Translations under genes and position numbers: made by a program
Shown here: piece by piece, positions 1 through 8,247 of the stretch
Numbering within the stretch: position 1 is the first letter of the stretch
How the letters are laid out: the number at the start of each line of letters is the position of its first letter
Notes under the pieces: generated by a model
What the model saw: the letters and a program-made list of their open reading frames with translations, nothing else
Databases searched by the model: none
Told to the model about the DNA's origin: nothing
Source: Pseudomonas guariconensis
Lineage (GTDB): Bacteria; Pseudomonadota; Gammaproteobacteria; Pseudomonadales; Pseudomonadaceae
Reading direction: 5' to 3'
Length of the DNA: 52,500 nucleotides
Assembly: GCF_015680235.1 (NCBI RefSeq)
Contig: NZ_JADLJL010000015.1
Span: 1 to 52,500, forward strand

Positions 1-20
1 GCCAGGCATCCATGCCTGGC
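1..20. repeat. Perfect inverted repeat at window edge
   Basis: GCCAGGC, a 6-base loop and GCCTGGC form a perfect 7-bp stem. It may be the terminator stem of a gene to the left of the window, but no T-tract follows on the plus strand. Confidence 0.4.
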
Positions 21-370
21 ACCCACCTGCGCAAGGCTTCCACTCGGCCTCCTGACGTCGCGTTTGGCGGCGCCTGGGCTATCGCGTATCACAAGCAAAG
101 GCAACAGAAGGGCTGCTTGGTAGGATCATGTCACTGTGCTGTTGTGATCAGAATCTTGGCTGCCATTCCCTTAATGATTGGGGCCGCTACGCGCCCCATC
201 GCGGCACAAGGCCGCTCCTACAGGATCACGCAAGGCTTGCCAATGGCGGGTTGCCTGTGGGGAGCGGGCTTGTCCGCGATGGCAGGGCTTTGTCTTGCGC
301 TGGGTCAATACTGCCCCGCGCAACCAGGCAGATCCTCGGAGGTAGACAGACCTTCCAAGAGGACTCGGCC
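21..370. other. Intergenic region upstream of the alcohol dehydrogenase
   Basis: No convincing gene is seen here. Reading frames that run through it into the alcohol dehydrogenase lack similarity before residue MSSTFF. The stretch holds two REP-type units in opposite orientation (180-224 and 255-282) and the ribosome-binding sequence AAGAGGA just before the ATG at 371. Confidence 0.6.
180..282. repeat. REP-type palindromic pair
   Basis: The unit at 180-224 has a GGGGC/GCCCC hairpin followed by the core GCGGCACAAGGCCGC and the tail TCCTACAGG. A second unit of the related GCGGGCTTGTCCGC class lies inverted at 255-282. The same families recur near 28.9, 30.8, 41.3, 43.3, 48.2 and 51.9-52.2 kb. 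No REP-associated transposase is present in the window. Confidence 0.8.
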
Positions 371-1519
371 ATGAGCAGCACCTTTTTCATCCCCGCCGTG
401 AACATCATGGGCATCGACTGCCTTGACGAGGCAATGACGGCCATCGCCGGCTACGGCCTGCGCAAGGCGCTGATCGTCACGGACCACGGCCTGGCGCAAG
501 CCGGTTTGGCCGAGCGTATCGCCGGCCTGTTGGCCCTGCGCGACATCGATTCGGTGATATTCGACGGTGCCAAGCCGAACCCGAGCATCGCCAACGTCGA
601 GGCCGGGCTGGCCTTGTTGCAGCATGAACGGTGCGATTGCGTGGTGTCCCTTGGCGGCGGCTCGCCCCACGACTGCGCCAAGGGCATCGCCCTGTGCGCA
701 ACCAACGGTGGGCGGATCAGCGACTACGAAGGCGTCGACCGCTCCGCCAAACCGCAATTACCGCTGATCGCCATCAACACCACCGCAGGCACCGCCAGCG
801 AGATGACCCGCTTTTGCATCATCACCGATGAGGCGCGCCACGTGAAGATGGCCATCGTCGACCGCAATGTCACGCCGATCCTTTCGGTCAATGACCCGGC
901 GCTGATGGTCGGCATGCCCGAGGGACTGACCGCCGCCACCGGTATGGATGCCCTGACCCACGCCATCGAAGCCTACGTGTCGACTGCCGCCACGCCGATC
1001 ACTGACGCCTGCGCGCTCAAGGCCGTGACCTTGATCAGCGATAACCTGCGCCGGGTCGTCGCTGATGGCAGTGACCTGCAGGCACGGGAGAACATGGCCT
1101 ATGCCCAATTCCTCGCCGGCATGGCGTTCAACAATGCATCTTTGGGCTACGTGCATGCCATGGCACACCAATTGGGGGGCTTTTACGACCTGCCGCACGG
1201 GGTGTGCAACGCCATCCTGTTGCCCCATGTGCAACGTTTCAACGCCAAGGTCAGTGCCGCCCGCCTGCGCGATGTGGCCAAGGCCATGGGCGTGAAGGTG
1301 TGTGGGTTGGACGCGGAGCAGGGCGCAGGCACGGCGATTTCGGCCATCGAGAACTTGGCGGCGGCGATCGGCATTCCGGCCGGTTTGGCAGCGCTCGGGG
1401 TCAATCTGGAGGATGTACCGGTGCTGGCGGCCAATGCCTTGAAGGATGCCTGCGGCCTGACCAACCCGCGGCCGGCGAGCCAGGCGCAGATCGAGGCGAT
1501 TTTCAAGGCGGCGTTCTAA
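371..1519 (+). CDS. yiaY: Iron-containing alcohol dehydrogenase, YiaY-type
   Basis: Group III metal-dependent alcohol dehydrogenase of 382 residues, expected to oxidise a primary alcohol or reduce an aldehyde with NAD in the cytoplasm. The nucleotide-binding loop GGGSPHD lies at residues 95-101. The four metal ligands of the FucO family appear with the expected spacing: D193, H197, H262 and H276, the last two in [10 protein letters not shown] and DLPHG. The start at 371 is chosen because AAGAGGA precedes it and family similarity begins there; upstream in-frame codons cross REP sequence. The gene stands alone, convergent with the next gene. The natural substrate cannot be read from the sequence. 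Confidence 0.9.
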   Translation: MSSTFFIPAVNIMGIDCLDEAMTAIAGYGLRKALIVTDHGLAQAGLAERIAGLLALRDIDSVIFDGAKPNPSIANVEAGLALLQHERCDCVVSLGGGSPHDCAKGIALCATNGGRISDYEGVDRSAKPQLPLIAINTTAGTASEMTRFCIITDEARHVKMAIVDRNVTPILSVNDPALMVGMPEGLTAATGMDALTHAIEAYVSTAATPITDACALKAVTLISDNLRRVVADGSDLQARENMAYAQFLAGMAFNNASLGYVHAMAHQLGGFYDLPHGVCNAILLPHVQRFNAKVSAARLRDVAKAMGVKVCGLDAEQGAGTAISAIENLAAAIGIPAGLAALGVNLEDVPVLAANALKDACGLTNPRPASQAQIEAIFKAAF

Positions 1520-1547
1520 CAGACTCAAGCGTTTCGCCCGGCCTGTA

Positions 1548-1564
1548 GGGCTGCGCAGCAGCCC
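1548..1564. terminator. Stem-loop between convergent genes
   Basis: GGGCTGC, loop GCA and GCAGCCC form a perfect 7-bp stem between the convergent genes ending at 1519 and 1582. There is no T-tract, so it is either a weak bidirectional terminator or a REP remnant; the same stem type heads the repeat at 28872. Confidence 0.45.
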
Positions 1565-1581
1565 CAGACCCCATGATGCCT

Positions 1582-2763
1582 TCACCGCTCGCGCATAAAG
1601 AACCCAGCCACATATTTGCGGAACGTCTCCAGGCTCTTGAAGTCGGCATAACGTTTGAAATTCTCGGCATCCGGCTCCGGGCCGATGGGTTGCTCCAGCA
1701 GGGAAACCGACAGCACCCGGTCCTGGTCCGAGGTGAGCACCAGCTCATCCATCACCTGCCCACCAATGACCGGCCGACGCATCAGCACCTTGACGCCTTT
1801 GCTCGCCATCCAATCGATCAGCGACACCAATGCCTTGAGCGGCTCGCGCTCTTCGTCGCGGTACACCGGGAACAGATGCCCGCGCGACAGCACCGGCACG
1901 CTGGCGACGTGGATCAGTTCATAGAAATGGCTACCGGCGGTGGTGGGTGAATAGAGCGCCAGGGCCAGCAATGGCCCGCTGGTGCGGCTGCCGCCCCAGA
2001 ACAGATGGTGGCCCTGGAAGTCGAAGCCGTCCTCGGTGCGGGCGTTGAACAGCTTGCGCCCCTTGACTTGGTCGATGCAGTCGAGCAGCAGGCCATGGCG
2101 GCGGTGGTTGCCGAAGGCCGTGGCGTCACGCAGGCGGGACTTGAGCATCATCATGTGCTTCATGTCCAGGCGGGTTTCCAAGTAGTTGCTCGCCGGCACC
2201 CGCTCCACCAGTGGATAGCGACCGGCCACGCCGCGCAGGTCGGCGAACTGGACCGTGAGGTCTTTCTTCAGGTGGGTGGCGTAGACATTCAAGCCACTGG
2301 CTTCGATCCAGGTCAGCAACAACGACAACAAGCGCTGCTGTACGCGGCGTTCGGCAGGAGCGCCAGGGCCACCTTCCCCAGCCCGATTGAAATCACCCAG
2401 CAGGCGCAGCGCAGTGTCTGGCGGCAGCCAGGCGGCCGGTGCGGCGGTTTGCTCGCTGCGTTCGCCGGTTTCGCGCTCGACCTTGGTGAACGGGCAGCCG
2501 GGCGCATGCTCGGGGGTGTCCGGGTTGTTGCGCAGGAACAGGGTGCCGGTACTGCCATTGAGGCTGACGTTGAGCACTGGCACGGCATCTCGGCGGCAGT
2601 CGCAGGCTAGCCATTGGTTGGCGCTGCGTACCTTCATCAGCCACTGGTTGGCCTGCAGCAGGCGTGGGCCGGCGAGGGTGCCGGAGGCGAAACCGACCAG
2701 CAGTTCCTCTTCGGCCGGCGTGAGGCTGCGCACCTGCGCAGCGGTCTTTTCGATGATTCGCAT
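1582..2763 (-). CDS. Uncharacterised protein with putative CxC/HxxxC zinc motif
   Basis: I do not recognise a function. The 393-residue product is soluble, with no signal peptide or membrane helix. Near the N terminus WLACDC (C54, C56) is followed by HAPGC (H86, C90), a spacing that could bind zinc, and an immunoglobulin-like or beta-rich stretch lies between them. This N-terminal layout faintly resembles the DUF1173 family found on integrative elements, but no other mobile gene is near, so I give that little weight. It lies downstream of the VOC gene on the same strand, separated by 85 bp that contains an imperfect inverted repeat. Confidence 0.75.
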   Translation of the reverse strand: MRIIEKTAAQVRSLTPAEEELLVGFASGTLAGPRLLQANQWLMKVRSANQWLACDCRRDAVPVLNVSLNGSTGTLFLRNNPDTPEHAPGCPFTKVERETGERSEQTAAPAAWLPPDTALRLLGDFNRAGEGGPGAPAERRVQQRLLSLLLTWIEASGLNVYATHLKKDLTVQFADLRGVAGRYPLVERVPASNYLETRLDMKHMMMLKSRLRDATAFGNHRRHGLLLDCIDQVKGRKLFNARTEDGFDFQGHHLFWGGSRTSGPLLALALYSPTTAGSHFYELIHVASVPVLSRGHLFPVYRDEEREPLKALVSLIDWMASKGVKVLMRRPVIGGQVMDELVLTSDQDRVLSVSLLEQPIGPEPDAENFKRYADFKSLETFRKYVAGFFMRER

Positions 2764-2773
2764 TCAGCAGCTC

Positions 2774-2844
2774 CAAGCTACGAGCCTCAAGCTTCCGGTA
2801 AAGTCAGGGCGCTTTCAAGCCGAACGCCTGAAGCTCGCAGCTTG
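2774..2844. repeat. Imperfect inverted repeat between two minus-strand genes
   Basis: CAAGCTACGAGCCTCAAGC at 2774-2792 pairs with GCCTGAAGCTCGCAGCTTG at 2826-2844, with 16 of 19 positions complementary. On the minus strand it follows the VOC stop at 2849 and precedes the start at 2763, so it may terminate or attenuate transcription between them. Confidence 0.55.
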
Positions 2845-2848
2845 TGGT

Positions 2849-3316
2849 TCACTGGCCGCCGAACAGCTTGGCGGCGCGGGCGCGGATTTCCTCGGGGCTG
2901 AGGTCTTCCTTATGGGTGGAAACGAACCACAGGTTGCCGAATGGATCCTTCAGCGTCCCGCTGCGGTCGCCATAGAACTGGTCCTGCACCGGGCGCAGGG
3001 CCAGGGCGCCGGCGGCGACGGCCTGGTCGTAGATTTTGTCGCAGTCGTCGACATACAGGTGCAGGCCGACGGCGGTGCCGCCCAGCGACTGGCTGGCCGC
3101 CAGGCCGCCCTCCATGTCGCAAGGGTCGGCGAGCATCAGCGAGGAATCGCCGATCTTGAGCTCCGCATGGCCTACGCGGCCGTCGGGGCCTTCGAGGCGG
3201 AACATCTCCACCGCACCAAAGGCCTTCTTGTAGAACTCGATGGCCTTTGCCGCGTCCTTGATGCCCAGGTAGGGCGTGATGCTGTGTTGTCCTTCGGGAA
3301 CAGGTTTGACCGCCAT
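2849..3316 (-). CDS. VOC superfamily protein, PhnB/glyoxalase-like
   Basis: A 155-residue single vicinal-oxygen-chelate module, the fold of glyoxalases, dioxygenases and PhnB-like proteins. It begins with ITPYLGIKDAAKAIEFYKKA and carries the paired beta-alpha-beta-beta-beta halves, ending at DPFGNLWFVSTH, the signature of PhnB-type members. A charged tail EEIRARAAKLF follows. The start is supported by GAAGGAGGAA about 8 bases upstream on the minus strand. Substrate is unknown. Its upstream region carries a 42-bp dyad whose core fits a LexA box (3384-3425), so DNA-damage control is possible; that is inference. Confidence 0.85.
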   Translation of the reverse strand: MAVKPVPEGQHSITPYLGIKDAAKAIEFYKKAFGAVEMFRLEGPDGRVGHAELKIGDSSLMLADPCDMEGGLAASQSLGGTAVGLHLYVDDCDKIYDQAVAAGALALRPVQDQFYGDRSGTLKDPFGNLWFVSTHKEDLSPEEIRARAAKLFGGQ

Positions 3317-3383
3317 TGCAAGGTTCCTCCTTCAGGTAAGGTCAGTACCGACCCGCCACGGGGTATACCGCGGCAGGCTTCAC

Positions 3384-3425
3384 GCATTTACCGAGGCTGT
3401 ATATTTGTACAGTTTCGGCAAATGC
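3384..3425. promoter_or_regulatory. Extended dyad with LexA-like core CTGT-N8-ACAG
   Basis: The 16-base core CTGTATATTTGTACAG at 3397-3412 fits the gammaproteobacterial LexA pattern CTGT-N8-ACAG exactly. Flanks GCATTTACCGAGG and TTTCGGCAAATGC extend the symmetry to 42 bp with three mismatched pairs. The core ends 81 bp upstream of the VOC start at 3316 and lies downstream of the GapN stop. A GntR/MocR-type regulator could also use such a dyad. Confidence 0.5.
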
Positions 3426-3458
3426 GCAAATGCCATTTCCCTATTAGAGGCCGTCTGC

Positions 3459-5078
3459 CTAGAAGATGTAGTCGGTGGTCAGGAAACTCGACTGGCGGTT
3501 GCGGATGATCTCGCTGATCAGTGCTTTGTTGGCGTCCTGGAACTTGGCGGCCACCAGGGTACGGATGGAGAACACCCGCAGGGCGTCATGTACCGACAGG
3601 GTACCTTCGGCGCTGTTCTTGCGGCCGTTGAACGGGTAGCTGTCCGGGCCGCGCTGGCACTGGGCGTTGAGGTTGATGCGGCCAACCTGGTTGGCGAAGG
3701 TGTCGACCAGCATGCCGATGGTCTGCGGGTCGTTGCCGAACAGGCTCAACTGCTGGCCGTAGTCGGAGTCGAGCACATAGTCGATCACCGTCTGCAGGTC
3801 GCGGTAGGGCACCACCGGCACCAGTGGGCCGAACTGTTCCTCGTGGTAGACGCGCATGCTGGGCGCCACCGGGTAGAGCAGGGCCGGGTAGAAGAACGAG
3901 CCACGGCTGGTGCCGCCGCCTTCGTTGAGCACGCGGGCGCCCTTGGCGGTGGCATCGGCCACCAGGCCATCGAGGTAGTCGACCTTGCCAGGCTCGGGCA
4001 GCGGCGTCAGGGCTACGCCCGGCTCCCAGGGCATGCCGGGCTTGAGCGCGGCGAGCTTGCGCTGGAACTTGTCGAGGAACGGCTCGACCACATCTTCGTG
4101 GACGAACAGGATCTTCAGCGCGGTGCAGCGCTGGCCGTTGAACGACAGGGCGCCGGTGACCGCCTCCTCGACGGCGTTGTCCAGGTCCACTTGGGGCAGG
4201 ACGATACCAGGGTTCTTCGCATCCAGGCCCAGGGCCGCGCGCAGGCGGTGCGGGCGCGGGTGCAGTTTTTTCAGGTCGCTGGCGGCCTTGTGGGTGCCGA
4301 TGAAGGCGAACACGTCGATCTTGCCGCTGGCCATCAGGGCACTGACCGTTTCGCGGCCACGGCCATAGATGACGTTGATCACCCCAGGCGGGAAGCTGTC
4401 GCGGAAGGCTTCGAGCAATGGGCGGATCAGCAGCACACCGAACTTGGCCGGCTTGAACACTACGGTGTTGCCCATGATCAGCGCCGGGATCAGGGTGGTG
4501 AAGGTCTCGTTGAGCGGGTAGTTGTAAGGGCCCATGCACAGCGCGACGCCCAGCGGTGCGCGGCGGATCTGGCCAAGGGTGCCTTGCTCGAGTTCGAAGC
4601 GGCTCGACCGCCGGTCGAGGTCCTTGAGGGCATTGATAGTGTCGACGATATAGTCGCAGGTGCGGTCGAACTCTTTTTCCGAGTCCTTCAGGTTCTTGCC
4701 GATCTCCCACATCAGCAGCTTGACCACCGCCGTGCGCTGTTCGCGCATGCGCCCCAGGAAGGCTTCGACATGCTGGATACGCTCGGCCACACGCATCGTC
4801 GGCCAGGCGCCGCGGCCTTTGTCGTAGGCCTGTACGGCGGCGTCCAGGGCAGTGAGGGCGGTATCGGCATCGAGCAGCGGGGCGCTGCCGAGAATCACTT
4901 GCTGCTCGCTGTCGCCGTGCTTGAGCCAGACCGGGCTGCGCACCGTGGCCAGGGGGCCGTCCCAACGCCTGAGCTGGCCACCGACCAGGTAATCGCGTTG
5001 CTCTAGGGGTTCGCCCAGGCGCCAGGCCTCGGGGATGTCATCGGGGGCGGGAAACAGCGAATCGAGCAGACGGTCCAT
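3459..5078 (-). CDS. gapN: NADP-dependent glyceraldehyde-3-phosphate dehydrogenase-like ALDH (GapN family)
   Basis: An aldehyde dehydrogenase of 539 residues most like the non-phosphorylating GapN group, which would oxidise glyceraldehyde 3-phosphate (or another aldehyde) to the acid with NADP. The oxyanion asparagine loop GPYNYPLNE lies at about 183-191, the cofactor lysine in FKPAKFG near 208-214, and the nucleophile C318 in NGQRCTALK. The general-base motif normally reads LELGGK, but here it reads LGLDAK with Gly284 in place of glutamate, exactly 34 residues before C318 as in the canonical spacing. The start at 5078 has CGAGGTG upstream; a longer frame to 5198 would add 40 atypical residues. 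It is divergent from the c-di-GMP enzyme. Confidence 0.82.
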   Translation of the reverse strand: MDRLLDSLFPAPDDIPEAWRLGEPLEQRDYLVGGQLRRWDGPLATVRSPVWLKHGDSEQQVILGSAPLLDADTALTALDAAVQAYDKGRGAWPTMRVAERIQHVEAFLGRMREQRTAVVKLLMWEIGKNLKDSEKEFDRTCDYIVDTINALKDLDRRSSRFELEQGTLGQIRRAPLGVALCMGPYNYPLNETFTTLIPALIMGNTVVFKPAKFGVLLIRPLLEAFRDSFPPGVINVIYGRGRETVSALMASGKIDVFAFIGTHKAASDLKKLHPRPHRLRAALGLDAKNPGIVLPQVDLDNAVEEAVTGALSFNGQRCTALKILFVHEDVVEPFLDKFQRKLAALKPGMPWEPGVALTPLPEPGKVDYLDGLVADATAKGARVLNEGGGTSRGSFFYPALLYPVAPSMRVYHEEQFGPLVPVVPYRDLQTVIDYVLDSDYGQQLSLFGNDPQTIGMLVDTFANQVGRINLNAQCQRGPDSYPFNGRKNSAEGTLSVHDALRVFSIRTLVAAKFQDANKALISEIIRNRQSSFLTTDYIF

Positions 5079-5218
5079 GGGTACTGCACCTCGTTTGTTC
5101 TTGGGTAGGTGAATCGCTTCAGCTGCGAGCATGCACCCACTGGAAGAAAAACACCAGTCTGGCTCAAATTTGCCGTGGCCGGGCCGATACAGGATCAATC
5201 GCCGCCGATTTCAGCCCA

Positions 5219-7444
5219 ATGAAGACTCTCCCCGTACCCCCTGATCAGCCGCCGCCCCATCCAGGCACGCTGCGGCGCACTGTGCACCGCTTGCTGCCGG
5301 TCGGTTTCGCCCTGGTGGGCATCGGCTTGTCCATCGCGCTCGGGCACTTGGACATGCGCCGTGAGCAAAGCGAGCAACTGAACAACATCGCCGCGCGCCT
5401 CTCTGGGGTACGCAGCGCCCTGGAGGCGCAGCTGCGAGCGGCATTCGCCGAAGCCGAAGGCATCGCCCAGCTGATCACCACCGATGGGAGAATCAGCCCC
5501 GGGCATTTCCACGGCATGGCCCAAGACGCCCTCGAGTCAGTGCCCTACATGCACCACATCGCCCTGGCGCCGGACGATGTGATCAGTGCGGTCCACCCCG
5601 AACAGGGCAACCAGGCGATCATGGGCCTGGACTACCGCCGGTTGCCCGACCAGTTCCCCATGCTGCAGTCGGCCCGTGAGCACCGCGAGGCCGTGCTGGC
5701 CGGCCCGGTCGGGCTGTACCAAGGTGGGCGGGCATTGATCTACCGGCGGCCGGTGTTCGTCGCCGGCAAGCGGGGGGTGAAGCTTTACTGGGGCAATGTG
5801 TCGATCGTCGCCGACATCGACCGCTTGCTGTGGGCCGCAGGCCTGCGCCCGGACATGGACATCCAGGTGGCGTTGCGCGGGGCGGACGGCAAGGGTGCGG
5901 ACGGCGCGATGATCTGGGGCGATCCGCACCTGTTCGACGACCCGCTGCTCAGCCAGGTGGTGACGGTTCCGGGCGGGCATTGGCAGATGGCCGCCGCGCC
6001 CCGCGATGGCTGGCCGGTACTGGGCCTGTTCGCTTCACCGCTGTTCCTCTTCGCCCTGACCTGCACGGGGTTGTTCAGCCTGTTCGTCGCCCAGCTCAAC
6101 GGCAACCAGCGCCTGCTGCAACAGCGCAACCGCGAACTGCGCCAGTCGCAGGCGCAGCTCGAACGCCTGGCCCACTACGACACCATCACCGGGTTGCCCA
6201 ACCGCGTGCTGTTCCAGAAACAGCTGGCCGAGGCCATTGCCAGGGGCCATGGGCTGGCCGTGCTGATCCTCGATATCGACGGTTTCAAGCAGGTCAACGA
6301 CAGCTTGGGCCATCCAATGGGCGACCTGTTGCTGCAACAGGCCACGGCGCGCTTCCTGCAGGAACTGGACAGCGCCGACCGGGTTTGCCGCCTGGGTGGC
6401 GACGAATTCGTGTTCATGCTCCAGGGCAGCCAGGGCCAGATCAGCCACCAGGTGTGCGCCTTGCTGCGCTGCTTGCAGCGGCCGTTCGACCTCAACGGCA
6501 ATGCGGCGCTGGTCACTGGCAGTATCGGCCTTGCCCGCTGCCCGCAGCATGGCGAGGCGGTGGACAGCCTGCTGCGCCACGCCGACACCGCCATGTACGC
6601 GGCCAAGGAGGGCGGTCGCAACGCCTGGCGGTCCTACCACCCGGACATGACCGAACGCCTGCAGCAGCGTCTGGAGCTGGAGCGCAACCTGCGCCGGGCC
6701 CTGCAGCACGACGAATTCGAGCTGTGGTACCAGCCCAAGCTCGACCTGTTCAGTGGTCGCGTGGAAGGGGTGGAGGCACTGCTGCGCTGGCGTGACCCTG
6801 AGCGCGGGTTGGTATCGCCGGCCGAGTTCATTCCCCTGGCAGAGCGCACCGGCCTGATCATCCCGTTGGGCGAACGTGTGCTGGAGTTGGCCTGCGCCCA
6901 GCTGGCCGCCTGGCGCGCCGCCGACTGCCTGCCAGGGTCGATGGCGATCAACGTGGCGGCGCTGCAGATCGAGCGCAGCGACTATGTCACCAGCCTCGCC
7001 ACGGTGCTGGCCCGCTACGACCTGCCGGCGAGCCTGCTGGAGGTGGAGATCACCGAAAGCCTGCTGATGGAAAGCCAGCAGCAGGCCTGCGCGGTGCTCG
7101 CGCAGTTGCGGGCCATGGGCGTAGCCACGGCGGTGGACGACTTCGGCACTGGCTATTCGTCACTGGCCTACCTGCGTGCCTTGCCCATCGACCACCTGAA
7201 GATCGACCGGGCGTTCATCAAGGACCTGCCGGGCGATGACGATGCCCAGGCGGTGGCCTGCGCGATCATCGACCTGGGCCATGCCCTGGGCTTTCGGATC
7301 ACCGCCGAAGGTATCGAGACCCAGGCCCAGTACGATTTCCTGCGTAATGCCGGATGCGACCAGGGCCAGGGCTTTTTGTTGGCACGGCCGATGCCGGCGG
7401 CGGACCTGGCCCAATGGCTGCAGGCGAGCCGGGACTGCGGCTGA
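5219..7444 (+). CDS. CHASE-GGDEF-EAL membrane c-di-GMP phosphodiesterase/cyclase
   Basis: A 741-residue inner-membrane signalling protein. Helix 1 (about 25-45) and helix 2 (about 264-290) flank a periplasmic CHASE-type sensor. The GGDEF motif is intact at 393-397, but the RxxD inhibitory site that should precede it reads DSAD, so product feedback is probably absent. The EAL domain starts near 490, with EAL at 519-521 and the downstream catalytic signatures EITES, DDFGTGYSS, KIDRAF and EGIET all present, suggesting active hydrolysis of c-di-GMP. It ends 26 bp from, and convergent with, the last gene of the exopolysaccharide operon, whose promoter has a FleQ-type c-di-GMP-responsive box. The functional link is inferred. 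Confidence 0.92.
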   Translation: MKTLPVPPDQPPPHPGTLRRTVHRLLPVGFALVGIGLSIALGHLDMRREQSEQLNNIAARLSGVRSALEAQLRAAFAEAEGIAQLITTDGRISPGHFHGMAQDALESVPYMHHIALAPDDVISAVHPEQGNQAIMGLDYRRLPDQFPMLQSAREHREAVLAGPVGLYQGGRALIYRRPVFVAGKRGVKLYWGNVSIVADIDRLLWAAGLRPDMDIQVALRGADGKGADGAMIWGDPHLFDDPLLSQVVTVPGGHWQMAAAPRDGWPVLGLFASPLFLFALTCTGLFSLFVAQLNGNQRLLQQRNRELRQSQAQLERLAHYDTITGLPNRVLFQKQLAEAIARGHGLAVLILDIDGFKQVNDSLGHPMGDLLLQQATARFLQELDSADRVCRLGGDEFVFMLQGSQGQISHQVCALLRCLQRPFDLNGNAALVTGSIGLARCPQHGEAVDSLLRHADTAMYAAKEGGRNAWRSYHPDMTERLQQRLELERNLRRALQHDEFELWYQPKLDLFSGRVEGVEALLRWRDPERGLVSPAEFIPLAERTGLIIPLGERVLELACAQLAAWRAADCLPGSMAINVAALQIERSDYVTSLATVLARYDLPASLLEVEITESLLMESQQQACAVLAQLRAMGVATAVDDFGTGYSSLAYLRALPIDHLKIDRAFIKDLPGDDDAQAVACAIIDLGHALGFRITAEGIETQAQYDFLRNAGCDQGQGFLLARPMPAADLAQWLQASRDCG

Positions 7445-7470
7445 GTGGCGAGCCGGCCAGGCCGGTAGCC

Positions 7471-8247
7471 TCAGGACTCGACGAGCCTGGGGACTGCCCC
7501 ATAGCCAATGCGCTGGGTTTGCCTGAGCTGCTGCTCGACCAGCGACTGCAGGGATTCGCCGGTGGGCAGGTAGGCATCGCCGAAGTCCTGCCCACCCAGG
7601 GCGCTGGGGTGCGTCACGATTTCCAGGATGCCATGGGCCGGGGCCAGCCCGGCCTTCAGGTCAGCGGGGGTGCAGACGTAGTCGGCCGTGGCGCCACTGA
7701 GCTGGCGCAGGCGGCGGTTGAGCAGGGTCTTGTACAGGCGCTTGACTGGGCCGATGTTGTGGCCGAGGTTGCGCGCCAGGCGCACCGGGACGCCTTGGCT
7801 GCGGGCAAAACGCGCGACCACTTCACCTATCGGCCAGATGTTGTGCACATGCTGGTGCGAGTCGAGGTGGCTGGGCACAAGGCCGTGGGCCAGGCAGTGT
7901 TGCCATTGCGCGTGCAGCTCCTGCTCCACGGCGGCACGTTCGCCCCGGGACAAGCGCAGGGTCGCGCGCTTGAGCGCGAAGGCGAACTCCCCGCTAGGCG
8001 AGCAGAACCGCGGTTCGGCGAGAATCGCCTGGCTCATCGGCCGGCCCTGGGTCAGGTTGAAGTGCAGGCCTATCCTGCCCAGCAGCGCGGGCTGGCGAGC
8101 CAGGGCGCAGGCCGCGGCGAAGGCGGGCATGTTGGCCATGGCCGTGGCCGAGCTGATCAGCCCGGCCTGGAACGCTTGCAGGATCACCGCATTGGTGTGT
8201 GGGCTCATGCCGAAATCGTCAGCGTTGACTATGACCTGGGAGGGCAT
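7471..8247 (-). CDS. YdjC/ChbG-HpnK family carbohydrate deacetylase
   Basis: A 258-residue metal-dependent deacetylase of the YdjC family, relatives of which remove N-acetyl groups from chito-oligosaccharides or the HpnK lipid. The family signature VNADDFGMS is at residues 6-14, with metal-binding histidines later in HLDSHQHVHN. No signal peptide is visible, so it acts in the cytoplasm on a lipid-linked or soluble precursor. It is the last gene of the exopolysaccharide operon and overlaps the preceding gene by 29 bases, indicating translational coupling. It is the second predicted deacetylase of the cluster beside the NodB-type protein at 12682. Confidence 0.88.
   Translation of the reverse strand: MPSQVIVNADDFGMSPHTNAVILQAFQAGLISSATAMANMPAFAAACALARQPALLGRIGLHFNLTQGRPMSQAILAEPRFCSPSGEFAFALKRATLRLSRGERAAVEQELHAQWQHCLAHGLVPSHLDSHQHVHNIWPIGEVVARFARSQGVPVRLARNLGHNIGPVKRLYKTLLNRRLRQLSGATADYVCTPADLKAGLAPAHGILEIVTHPSALGGQDFGDAYLPTGESLQSLVEQQLRQTQRIGYGAVPRLVES

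Noticed and set aside
128..370. N-terminal extension of the alcohol dehydrogenase frame
   Set aside because: It crosses two REP units and has no family similarity; AAGAGGA supports the start at 371.
3276..5006. Long plus-strand frame opposite gapN
   Set aside because: No recognisable domain; the opposite strand encodes a clear aldehyde dehydrogenase with codon-position GC bias in its own frame.
5158..5175. Sigma-54-like element TGGCTCAAATTTGCC upstream of the c-di-GMP enzyme
   Set aside because: The GG and GC elements are 9 and not 10 bases apart, a spacing that normally abolishes activity.
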